Origin: an uncultured Oscillibacter sp.
Lineage (GTDB): Bacteria > Bacillota > Clostridia > Oscillospirales > Oscillospiraceae
DNA: 9,111 nt
NCBI GenBank assembly: GCA_946494635.1
Contig: CAMMCS010000074.1
Coordinates: forward strand, 1 to 9,111
Reading direction: 5' to 3'
In this document: positions 1-5,478 of the stretch, in pieces
Layout: each line of letters starts with the position of its first letter
Numbering within the stretch: position 1 is the stretch's first letter
Program-made: the position numbers and the translations under genes
The notes under the pieces: model-generated
What the model saw: the letters and a program-made list of their open reading frames with translations, nothing else
The model's database searches: none
Told to the model about the DNA's origin: nothing

Positions 1-172
1 GGCCGGGGACGGCCTCCGGGAACAGGAAGGGCAGCACCGTCATGGCCTCCGCCACACGGAACTGGATGCCCTGGTACTGGGGGATGGGAAGCGCCAGCGT
101 CAGCACCGCGTAGATGGCGGCGATGATCCCGGCGGTGGCCATCTGCCGGGGCGTAAATTTGGACTTGGACAT
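1..172 (-). CDS. queT: QueT-family queuosine precursor transporter, N-terminal part (continues past the left edge)
   Basis: Predicted membrane S-component of an ECF-type vitamin transporter that takes up queuosine precursors such as preQ1 for modification of tRNA position 34. The visible 57 residues start MSKSKFTPRQ, run into a hydrophobic first helix (about residues 11-30) and then show IQFRVAEAMTVLPF followed by FPEAVPG. This closely matches the family signature (IQFRVSEAL-TVLPF, PEAIPG) known for QueT/PF06177. The ATG at 172 is chosen because an AGGAGG (minus strand, 188-183) lies 10 nt upstream. An in-frame ATG at 259 also exists but has no ribosome binding site. The gene has its own promoter and a long structured leader, separate from the sigma operon upstream. 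The 3' end is outside the window, so intactness cannot be judged. Family identification is from recognised motifs; substrate is inferred from the family. Confidence 0.85.
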   Translation of the reverse strand, partial: MSKSKFTPRQMATAGIIAAIYAVLTLALPIPQYQGIQFRVAEAMTVLPFLFPEAVPG

Positions 173-347
173 AAGAAAAAGACCTCCTTTGATGATGTCG
201 GAGGCCTTTGATACGAAACCGCAGCAAAACGCCCGTGGTAAGGTACGGGCAACCTCCATTTTTTTGTTTAGAGAACGGCGGACTGTCCGCTTCCGCCGAA
301 CGAACGCCCGATGCCGGGCGCTTGGACAGGGAGATGGCACCTGTCAA
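173..347 (-). promoter_or_regulatory. Structured 5' leader of queT, candidate translational riboswitch
   Basis: On the minus strand the leader from about 347 to 173 folds on paper into successive elements. Stem 340-345/325-330 is 6 bp. Stem 315-320/305-310 is 6 bp with a 4-nt loop. Stem 292-298/276-282 is 7 bp. An A-rich single-stranded linker (about 270-259) follows. Stem 245-250/231-236 is 6 bp with an 8-nt loop. Two GGAGG copies (257-253 and the Shine-Dalgarno at 187-183) compete for one CCUCC (204-200). That is the usual layout of an on/off translational switch. QueT genes are known targets of preQ1 riboswitches (classes II and III in particular), so preQ1 is the likely ligand. I could not match the sequence to a remembered preQ1 consensus, so the class is open and the assignment is inference. 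Confidence 0.5.
181..206 (-). promoter_or_regulatory. Shine-Dalgarno-sequestering hairpin of queT
   Basis: In the minus-strand RNA, GGCCUCC (206-200) pairs with GGAGGUC (187-181) across a 12-nt loop (199-188). This gives seven consecutive pairs, six Watson-Crick and one G-U. The 3' arm is the Shine-Dalgarno core of queT, so this form would block initiation. The same CCUCC can instead pair with GGAGG at 257-253, plus up to three G-U pairs, which would free the Shine-Dalgarno. The base pairing is read from the sequence; the regulatory role is inferred. Confidence 0.6.
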
Positions 348-353
348 TTTGGT

Positions 354-382
354 ACTATACCACACCGGCGGGCAAAAGGGAA
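354..382 (-). promoter_or_regulatory. Candidate sigma-A promoter of queT (extended -10)
   Basis: The minus strand reads TGTGGTATAGT, fitting the Gram-positive TRTG-n-TATAnT extended -10 (hexamer TATAGT at 354-359). A poor -35 match, TTCCCT (377-382), lies 17 bp upstream, as is usual for extended -10 promoters. The start of transcription would fall near 347, giving a leader of about 175 nt. It lies immediately downstream of the terminator of the sigma operon, so queT is probably its own unit. Confidence 0.5.
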
Positions 383-414
383 GAGGGCTGACGCAAAAAA
401 ATGCGTCAGCCCTC
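374..414 (-). terminator. Intrinsic terminator of the dus-sigma-anti-sigma operon
   Basis: A perfect 13-bp inverted repeat (402-414 with 383-395) has a 6-nt loop (396-401). On the minus strand it is followed by TTCCCTTTT (382-374). It begins 15 nt after the anti-sigma stop codon. The stem is GC-rich and strong; the T-rich tail is interrupted by Cs, so read-through is possible. On the plus strand the hairpin is followed by a weaker T-rich stretch, but no plus-strand gene ends here. Confidence 0.75.
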
Positions 415-428
415 CTGTATTTTTATCT

Positions 429-1271
429 TCAGCTGGGAACGACGAGCACCATCGCGCCTCCCGCTGCCGCGGCCTCTTCCGCGGTGGCGGCACCCGCCAC
501 GGTCAGCCCCTCCTGTTCCAGACGGCCCAGCAGATCGCTGTACTCAGCGGCCGTCAGCTCATAGAGCAGGCCGTCCTCCGTTTCTTCGGCAGGGGCAAAG
601 CCGGACAGAAGATCTCCGGCCTCTTCGGCTGTAAGGGTCAGACTGGGAGTGGACTGGACAGAGTAGGGCGCCAGAATGGCCTCCCGCTCCGCCGCCTCTG
701 GGGAGACGGCCTCAGCCTCCGGGGCGGATGCGCTGCTGTCGGGCACATCCGCGGGGGAGGTCTGCCCGGCCCCCTCCTCACTGTCAGAGGGCGAGGGGAG
801 GGCCTGTTTTGCCGAAGGATCCAGGTCCTGCTGCGCAGGCACCTGGGCGCCGCTGTCATTTTCAATGGCCGCAGAGGCATCCCCCTCATCCAGAAGCGCG
901 GTTTCCGCCGCGTCCTGAGCCGGGGAGACTGCCGTATTCCGCTGCAGTTGGGGCAGAAGGGATACCGCCAGTACCACCACGGCACAGCAGGCCACCAGAG
1001 GGGCCAGGCGCTTCGCCCAGCGGGTCCGGCGGCGCTTCTGCCGCAGGCTGTCCGCCCGCACAGCGGCCATGACGCCGTCGGCAAAGCCCTCCGGCACCTC
1101 CACGTCCTCCGCCGCAGGGAAGGCGTCCCGAATGGCCAGCGCCGCCTGGACATACGCCCGGCAGCGGTCACAGCCGGCCAGATGCTCCCGCACCCGGGCG
1201 GCATCCTCCGGGGAGAGCTCTCCATCAAGATACGGGTCCAGCAGGGCCGCAAATTCCTCACAGTGTTTCAT
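429..1271 (-). CDS. Zinc-finger (zf-HC2) membrane anti-sigma factor
   Basis: Single-pass membrane protein of 280 residues, predicted to hold the adjacent ECF sigma factor inactive until an envelope signal arrives. The N-terminus carries the zinc-binding anti-sigma signature: Cys4 and then His30-x3-Cys34-x2-Cys37 (HLAGCDRC). A basic stretch (about 78-88, RQKRRRTRW) precedes one membrane helix (about 89-109), so the N-terminus is cytoplasmic. The outer part is a long low-complexity linker rich in Ala, Ser, Pro, Glu and Asp (about 112-205). It ends in a short, apparently folded tail (about 208-280, containing GLLYELTAAEYSDLLGRLEQ and ending AMVLVVPS). The tail is unlike any sensor domain I recognise. 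It starts 2 nt after the sigma stop codon, with GGAAAGGAGG lying inside the sigma gene, so the two are translationally coupled. Function is inferred from motif plus neighbour; the signal is unknown. Confidence 0.85.
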   Translation of the reverse strand: MKHCEEFAALLDPYLDGELSPEDAARVREHLAGCDRCRAYVQAALAIRDAFPAAEDVEVPEGFADGVMAAVRADSLRQKRRRTRWAKRLAPLVACCAVVVLAVSLLPQLQRNTAVSPAQDAAETALLDEGDASAAIENDSGAQVPAQQDLDPSAKQALPSPSDSEEGAGQTSPADVPDSSASAPEAEAVSPEAAEREAILAPYSVQSTPSLTLTAEEAGDLLSGFAPAEETEDGLLYELTAAEYSDLLGRLEQEGLTVAGAATAEEAAAAGGAMVLVVPS

Positions 1272-1273
1272 TG

Positions 1274-1885
1274 TCAGCCCTCCTTTCCTGTGGCTTTAGA
1301 CGCAGCCGGCGGGGAAAAGTTCCCGTCCTTCAGCAGAAAATTTCGCAGCTGCCGCCGGGCCCGGCTGATCCGGGACTTGACGGTGCCTGCGTCCAGGGAG
1401 AGGGCCTCCGCGATTTCATCATAGCTGAGCTGATGCATTTCCCGCAGAATGAGGATCTGCCGGTGCTCCGGGGAGAGGGCCGCCAGCCCCCGGTCAATGG
1501 CCTCCCGCAGCTCCTGGCGTTCCGCCTCGTCCTGGGGGGAGAGGGCCGTGTCCGGCACATCCAGGCTCAGCCCCTCGTCATCCAGGGACGGCCCGGCTGC
1601 GGAGCGGTGCCGGCCCTCCCGCCGCAGCAGGTCCACGCAGGCGTTGCTGGTGAGCCGATAGAGCCAGGTGGAAAAGCTGGCGTCCCCCCGGAAAAAGGAC
1701 AGGCCTTGCCAGGCGGCGAGAAACGCCTCCTGGGCGGCCTCCGCGGCGTCCTCCCGGCTGCCGCACATCCGCACCGCCAGGGCGAAGACCCGCTTTTCAT
1801 ACAGACGGACCAGGGCCGCGAAGGCGTCTTCGTCACCGCCCTTGGCGGCCATCACCAGCTGATGTTCCCGTGTCTGCTCCTTCAT
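1274..1885 (-). CDS. ECF-type RNA polymerase sigma-70 family factor
   Basis: Alternative sigma factor of 203 residues, a normal length for the extracytoplasmic-function group. Region 2 (about 22-88) includes the conserved helix AAQEAFLAAWQGL and the -10-recognition stretch FSTWLYRLTSNACVDLLRR. A variable acidic linker (about 95-120) follows. Region 4 (about 125-185) holds LSPEHRQILILRE and the helix-turn-helix YDEIAEALSLDAGTVKSRISR. There is no region 1.1 or 3. The ATG overlaps the dus stop as ATGA and has only a weak ribosome binding site of its own (AAAAGGG), so translation probably depends on ribosomes finishing dus. The next gene is its anti-sigma partner. The regulon cannot be read from this window. 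The last 18 residues are a non-conserved tail that overlies the anti-sigma ribosome binding site. Confidence 0.93.
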   Translation of the reverse strand: MKEQTREHQLVMAAKGGDEDAFAALVRLYEKRVFALAVRMCGSREDAAEAAQEAFLAAWQGLSFFRGDASFSTWLYRLTSNACVDLLRREGRHRSAAGPSLDDEGLSLDVPDTALSPQDEAERQELREAIDRGLAALSPEHRQILILREMHQLSYDEIAEALSLDAGTVKSRISRARRQLRNFLLKDGNFSPPAASKATGKEG

Positions 1886-2850
1886 GTCAAATCCCTTTTG
1901 ATCCCTTTCGTCACCCGGTACACATCCTCCAGGCTGCTCATCTGCACGATCTGCTCCTTGTAGTAGCCGGAGTGGGGCACGCCCTTGAGATACCAGCAGT
2001 AGTGGCGGCGGGCCTCCAGCACGGCCACCCGCTCCCCCTTGGCGGCGGCGGCCAGCTCAAACTGCCGCACCGCTGTGTCGCACCGCTCCGCCAGGGGCGG
2101 CAGGGGCGGGACCGGCCGGCCCTCCAGCACGGCTCGGGCCTGCTGGAAGAGCCAGGGGTTGCCGAAGCATCCCCGGCCGATCATAGCCATGTCCGCCCTG
2201 GTGTGCTGCAGGATGCGGGCGGCGTCCTCCGGCTTCCAGATATCGCCGTTGGCGATCACCGGGATGGACACGGCCTCCTTGACCTGGCGGATGCAGTTCC
2301 AGTCCGCCTGGCTGCTGTACATCTGGGCCCGGGTCCGGCCATGGACCGCCACGGCGGAGGCTCCCGCCTGCTCCAGGATCTGGGCGAACTCCACGCAGTT
2401 GCAGCTGCCCATGTCCCAGCCCCGGCGAAACTTGGCGGTCACCGGCACGGAGACGGCCTTCACCACCGCCTCCATGATGCGGCCGGCCTTCTCCGGATCC
2501 TTCATCAGCGCCGCCCCGTCCCCATTGTTCACAATTTTCCCCATGGGGCAGCCCATATTCAGGTCCACAATGTCCGCACCGGAGTGCTCCAGGGCGATCT
2601 GGGCCGCCTCCGCCATGCAGGCGGGGTCGCTGCCGAAGATCTGCACCGCCGCCGGATGCTCCCCGGGGAACATCTGCAGCAGGGACAGGGTCTTCTTGTC
2701 ATGGTAGCACAGGGCCTTGGAGGAGATCAGCTCCGTGACGGTGTAGCCGGCGCCAAGCTCCGCGCAGATCTGGCGGAAGGCGACGTCTGTGACCCCGGCC
2801 ATGGGCGCCAGGGCCAGAGGGGCGTGGATGGTGACAGATCCGATGTTCAA
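1882..2850 (-). CDS. dus: tRNA-dihydrouridine synthase (Dus family)
   Basis: Flavoprotein of 322 residues that reduces uridines in the tRNA D-loop to dihydrouridine with FMN and NADPH. Visible landmarks: the N-terminal strand LALAPMAGVTD (12-22), the catalytic cysteine Cys101 in DLNMGCP, the KFRRGWD segment (140-146), AVHGRTR (168-174), and the FMN-phosphate loops VIANGDI (198-204) and MIGRGCFGNPWLF (223-235). This is a complete Dus TIM barrel with a C-terminal helical domain. The start is TTG at 2850, set by AAAGGA 9 nt upstream (2865-2860) and by the family's usual N-terminus. An in-frame extension to 3141 exists but runs through the promoter and into spoIIE on the other strand. First gene of the operon with the ECF sigma and anti-sigma. 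Bacillota often carry more than one Dus; which uridine it modifies is not determined here. Confidence 0.94.
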   Translation of the reverse strand: MNIGSVTIHAPLALAPMAGVTDVAFRQICAELGAGYTVTELISSKALCYHDKKTLSLLQMFPGEHPAAVQIFGSDPACMAEAAQIALEHSGADIVDLNMGCPMGKIVNNGDGAALMKDPEKAGRIMEAVVKAVSVPVTAKFRRGWDMGSCNCVEFAQILEQAGASAVAVHGRTRAQMYSSQADWNCIRQVKEAVSIPVIANGDIWKPEDAARILQHTRADMAMIGRGCFGNPWLFQQARAVLEGRPVPPLPPLAERCDTAVRQFELAAAAKGERVAVLEARRHYCWYLKGVPHSGYYKEQIVQMSSLEDVYRVTKGIKRDLT

Positions 2851-2859
2851 GGCAGAACG

Positions 2860-2865
2860 TCCTTT
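2860..2865 (-). promoter_or_regulatory. Ribosome binding site deciding the TTG start of dus
   Basis: The minus strand shows AAAGGA with a 9-nt gap to TTG at 2850. No in-frame ATG lies within a reasonable distance, and the predicted protein then begins exactly where Dus proteins usually do (xNIGSVTI...APMAG). Confidence 0.7.
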
Positions 2866-2887
2866 CCCGGTGAGAAAATGTCTTATT

Positions 2888-2916
2888 ACTATACCACAGT
2901 TCACAAAAAAAGTCCA
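2888..2916 (-). promoter_or_regulatory. Candidate sigma-A promoter of the dus-sigma-anti-sigma operon
   Basis: The minus strand carries TATAGT (2888-2893) preceded by TGTGG, an extended -10. A TGGACT hexamer (2911-2916, four of six matches to TTGACA) lies 17 bp upstream, with a T-run in the spacer. Its -10 dodecamer is identical to that upstream of queT. A transcript starting near 2881 would have a leader of about 30 nt. No second promoter for the sigma gene is obvious. Confidence 0.6.
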
Positions 2917-2930
2917 CTGCCGGCGGCGCC

Positions 2931-2993
2931 CGGCGAAAGAATTAGCGGATTCCTCTTTTCCCGACGAGATTTTTTTTATCCGGCCTGTAAAAT
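2931..2993 (+). promoter_or_regulatory. Possible spoIIE promoter with a Spo0A-box-like site
   Basis: TAAAAT at 2988-2993 is a good -10 hexamer 57 bp before the spoIIE GTG, inside an otherwise GC-rich window. There is no good -35 at 17 bp. CGGCGAA at 2931-2937 matches six of seven positions of the Spo0A box TGNCGAA and would sit near -65. In Bacillus subtilis, spoIIE is driven by Spo0A~P with sigma-A, so a weak -35 plus upstream 0A boxes would be expected. In a GC-rich genome such a heptamer can occur by chance, so this is only suggestive. Confidence 0.25.
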
Positions 2994-3035
2994 GGAGAAA
3001 ACTACCAAAGAGGCCGCGGAGCTGCGGCGAAACAC

Positions 3036-3042
3036 AGGAGGG
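3036..3042 (+). promoter_or_regulatory. Ribosome binding site deciding the GTG start of spoIIE
   Basis: AGGAGGG sits 7 nt before GTG at 3050. The next in-frame ATG (3068) is 25 nt from this site, too far. Upstream codons in this frame run back through the divergent promoter region. Confidence 0.8.
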
Positions 3043-3049
3043 ACAAGCA

Positions 3050-5086
3050 GTGAAGCAGAGGAAACCGATGGAGGAGCGCCGTCCGGCGCGTCTGCTGGCC
3101 ATGGGGATCCGTTTCTTTCTGACGGCGGCGCTGACGGCCACCCGGACGCCGGGGGGCTACGCCCCCTTTGCCCTGGGATGCGCGGCAGCCTGCGGGCCGG
3201 GGGCGGAGGGAATCGCCGCCCTGCTGGGGGCGGGGGTCGGCGCCCTGCTGTTTCTGGAGTTTTCTGAGGCGCTGCCCTTTTTGGCCGTCGCTGTCCTGAT
3301 TTTCACCACAGAGGCGGCATTTCAGGGGCTCCGGCTCCTGGAGGGGCCGCTGTTCCACCCCCTGGCGGGGGCGGGCCTGTTTCTGGCGGTAAACGGCATC
3401 TATGTGCTGCAGGCCATCACCCCGCTGCGGCACCTGGCCCCCTGCCTGGCGGGGGCCGTCCTGGTGGGGATCTCCGCCTGGTACTATCAGCCGTTGCTGC
3501 AGGCCGGACAGGAACGGCTGGAGCCGGACAACCTGCTGTTTCTGGCGGGGTCCGTGGCCCTGGCTTTTGGGGATGTGGAGCTGGCCGGGGTCTCGGCAGG
3601 CCGGGCGCTGCTGTGCCTGCTGCTGCTCTACACCGCCTATCAGCGGGGCGGGACGGCCGGAGCCGCCGCTGGCCTCTGCGGCGGCCTGGCGGCAGACCTC
3701 TGCGCCGGGGAGGGCGGCGTCCTCTTCGCGGGGGCCTATGGCCTGGCGGGGCTTCTGGCGGGCAGCCGGGACAGCAGCCGCCGGGGCTGGGCGGCGCTTA
3801 TGTTCCTGACAGGGGTGACGTTGGCCGCCCTGCCGGCGGAATCGCCGATGCCGCTGCTGGTGGAGGCCGCGGTGGGCGCGGGGGTCTTTCTGCTGCTGCC
3901 GGGCCGGATCTTCGGCGGCAAGCGGGTAAAGCGGGGAGAGGGCGCCCAGTTCCCCGCCGCCCTGGAGGGGATGCGCGCTCAGCTGACGCGCCTGTCTGCG
4001 GCCCTGCGGGATCTGTACGACAGCATGGGCCGGGCGGCCCCGGTCTCCTCGGAGGAGAACCCGGCAGTGGTGTTTGACCGGGCGGCGGAGAAAGTGTGCC
4101 GGGGCTGCGCCCTGTGCCAGTTCTGCTGGCAGAAGGAGTACACCTCCACCTTCAACGCCCTGAACGACGCGACGCCCTTCCTGCTGGAGCGGGGCCGGGC
4201 GCTACCCAAAGACTTTCCCGGCTATTTCGCGGACCGGTGCATCCACCTGTCGGATTTTCTCACCGCCATCAACGGGGAGCTGTCCGCCTATCTGCTGCGG
4301 CGGCAGTACCGGCGGCAGCTGGAGGAGACCCGCCGCAGCGCCCGGGGGCAGTACGCCCAGCTCAGTGAGCTGCTGACTGCCACCGCCGCCGGCCTGGGGG
4401 AGGTCCAGGCCACGGCCGGGACGGCTGACACTGTCTGCCGGGTGGGGGCCGCCCTGCGGCCCAAGGAGGGGGAGACCGTCTGCGGGGACACGGTGGCCTC
4501 CTTCCGGACGGAGGGCGGGCTTTTCTGCCTGCTGCTGTCGGACGGCATGGGCAGCGGCGAGGCGGCCCGGCGGGAGTCGGCCCTGACCTGCCGCCTGCTG
4601 GAGCAGTTCCTGCAGGCGGGCATCGAGCCGGAGGCAGCCCTGAAGACCCTGAACTCCGCCATGGCCCTGCGGGGAGCGGAGACCGGCAGTTTCACCACCA
4701 TCGACCTGGTCACCTGCCGGCCGGAGACGGGGGAGCTGGCCTTTTACAAATACGGCGCCGCCCCCAGCTACCTCAAGAAAGGGGGCACTGTCCGGCGGAT
4801 CACCGGCGGGACGCTGCCGGCCGGCCTTCGGGGCGGGACGGTCTCGCCGGATGTCACCCGGGCTGCGCTGGAGCCGGGGAGCTTTGCGGTGATGGTCAGC
4901 GACGGGGTGGCGGATCCCGGCCGGGACGAGTGGCTCCAGAACCTGCTGGCGGGCTGGGATGGGGACGATCCTCAGATCCTGGCCGGGCTGATCCTCAGCG
5001 AGAGCGTCCGGCGGGAGGATCTGCAGGACGACCGGGGTGTCCAGGTGCTGTATCTGGATCGGGGAGACGGTGTGAAAAAGGTGTGA
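3050..5086 (+). CDS. spoIIE: Stage II sporulation protein E, membrane-bound PP2C-type serine phosphatase
   Basis: In sporulation SpoIIE sits at the polar septum and dephosphorylates the anti-anti-sigma factor SpoIIAA, releasing sigma-F in the forespore. The 678-residue product has a basic N-terminus, a multi-pass membrane domain (about 20-285, Gly/Ala/Leu-rich), and a central regulatory part. The latter holds a cysteine cluster C350-x2-C353-x2-C356-x2-C359-W (CRGCALCQFCW), typical of the family, and helices to about 450. The C-terminal PP2C domain (about 455-670) shows the metal-binding aspartates in VCGDT (D480), LLLSDGMGSGEAARRES (D498) and VMVSDGVAD (D618). The final motif is DDRGV rather than the DDMTV I recall from Bacillus, with its second aspartate (D661) present. 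It is shorter than the Bacillus subtilis protein of about 827 residues, mostly in the membrane and linker parts. GTG start chosen from its AGGAGGG. Transcribed divergently from dus; a 90-residue membrane protein follows 72 nt later. Confidence 0.93.
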   Translation: MKQRKPMEERRPARLLAMGIRFFLTAALTATRTPGGYAPFALGCAAACGPGAEGIAALLGAGVGALLFLEFSEALPFLAVAVLIFTTEAAFQGLRLLEGPLFHPLAGAGLFLAVNGIYVLQAITPLRHLAPCLAGAVLVGISAWYYQPLLQAGQERLEPDNLLFLAGSVALAFGDVELAGVSAGRALLCLLLLYTAYQRGGTAGAAAGLCGGLAADLCAGEGGVLFAGAYGLAGLLAGSRDSSRRGWAALMFLTGVTLAALPAESPMPLLVEAAVGAGVFLLLPGRIFGGKRVKRGEGAQFPAALEGMRAQLTRLSAALRDLYDSMGRAAPVSSEENPAVVFDRAAEKVCRGCALCQFCWQKEYTSTFNALNDATPFLLERGRALPKDFPGYFADRCIHLSDFLTAINGELSAYLLRRQYRRQLEETRRSARGQYAQLSELLTATAAGLGEVQATAGTADTVCRVGAALRPKEGETVCGDTVASFRTEGGLFCLLLSDGMGSGEAARRESALTCRLLEQFLQAGIEPEAALKTLNSAMALRGAETGSFTTIDLVTCRPETGELAFYKYGAAPSYLKKGGTVRRITGGTLPAGLRGGTVSPDVTRAALEPGSFAVMVSDGVADPGRDEWLQNLLAGWDGDDPQILAGLILSESVRREDLQDDRGVQVLYLDRGDGVKKV

Positions 5087-5092
5087 CGAGCG

Positions 5093-5123
5093 GTATAAAT
5101 TTTCCCATCCTGAGACAAAATGG
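5093..5123 (+). promoter_or_regulatory. Weak candidate promoter before the small membrane protein gene
   Basis: The AT-rich patch after spoIIE contains GTATA (5093-5097), then 16 nt, then GACAAAATGG (5114-5123). This spacing and the first element fit the forespore sigma-F pattern GYWTA-16-GGNAANANTR, but two conserved positions of the -10 differ. The same patch also contains TATAAAT, which could be a sigma-A -10. It may instead be plain intergenic sequence; the two genes could share one transcript. Confidence 0.22.
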
Positions 5124-5158
5124 AATCATCCCGATAAACGGCAGGAGGCGGAAAGCGG

Positions 5159-5431
5159 ATGGTGAAAGGCATTTCCAGACGGGTGGTTGTGGTGGACTCC
5201 CCGGACCAGAGGTTTTTTGAGCAGGCGATCTTCATTGTGCGGAACGACGCGGCGGGGGAGGGCGTCACCTCCCGGGAGCTGGTGGAGGAGGCCCGGCGGG
5301 TGGCCCGGAATTACGCGGGCGGCGACCACGGCCGGCTGAGCCGGCTGTGGAGGGATCTGTCCCCGGCAGTCTACACTCTGATGGGAGCTGCCGGAATCGG
5401 CCTGATCTGGCTGATTGTTTGGCTGGTGTGA
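5159..5431 (+). CDS. Small tail-anchored membrane protein of unknown function
   Basis: I do not recognise a named family with confidence. The 90-residue product begins with a basic, beta-strand-like segment (KGISRRVVVVDSP, 3-15). An amphipathic helix-like stretch (FFEQAIFIVRND, 19-30) and a charged helical middle (about 36-66) follow. It ends in one membrane helix (about 69-90, ending GLIWLIVWLV) with no residues after it, so the body should face the cytoplasm. The start ATG has AGGAGG 10 nt upstream (5143-5148). It lies 72 nt downstream of spoIIE on the same strand and ends inside the convergent terminator. Good ribosome binding site, coherent layout and a proper membrane anchor support a real gene. 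A role with SpoIIE is only a guess from adjacency. Confidence 0.75.
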   Translation: MVKGISRRVVVVDSPDQRFFEQAIFIVRNDAAGEGVTSRELVEEARRVARNYAGGDHGRLSRLWRDLSPAVYTLMGAAGIGLIWLIVWLV

Positions 5432-5466
5432 AAAAGGGAGCGGCATCCAAAAAGGATGCCGCTCCC
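5431..5466. terminator. Terminator between the convergent spoIIE and ribF units
   Basis: A perfect 13-bp stem (5436-5448 with 5454-5466) encloses a 5-nt loop. On the minus strand it is followed by five Ts (5435-5431), making a strong intrinsic terminator 12 nt after the ribF stop. On the plus strand the tail is only CTGTGTTTG, so it may work less well for the spoIIE side. Its edge overlaps the stop codon of the small membrane protein gene. Confidence 0.85.
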
Positions 5467-5478
5467 CTGTGTTTGCGG

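Noticed and set aside
173..259. In-frame upstream ATG (259) extending QueT by 29 residues
   Set aside because: No ribosome binding site before it, Cys/Arg-rich non-membrane sequence, and it spans the predicted leader hairpins. The ATG at 172 has AGGAGG.
114..1424. 436-residue plus-strand open frame antisense to the anti-sigma factor gene
   Set aside because: Arg/Gly-rich translation without domains, and it crosses the terminator, the queT leader and two good minus-strand genes. A high-GC shadow frame.
2851..3141. N-terminal extension of Dus to a 419-residue form
   Set aside because: The extra part covers the promoter region and the spoIIE start on the other strand. A TTG with a good ribosome binding site gives the normal Dus N-terminus.
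1870..3267. 465-residue plus-strand open frame antisense to dus
   Set aside because: Shadow of dus third-codon GC bias; it runs through the divergent promoters and overlaps spoIIE out of frame.
3613..4077. 154-residue plus-strand frame inside spoIIE
   Set aside because: Gly/Arg-rich frame-shifted shadow of the SpoIIE membrane domain.
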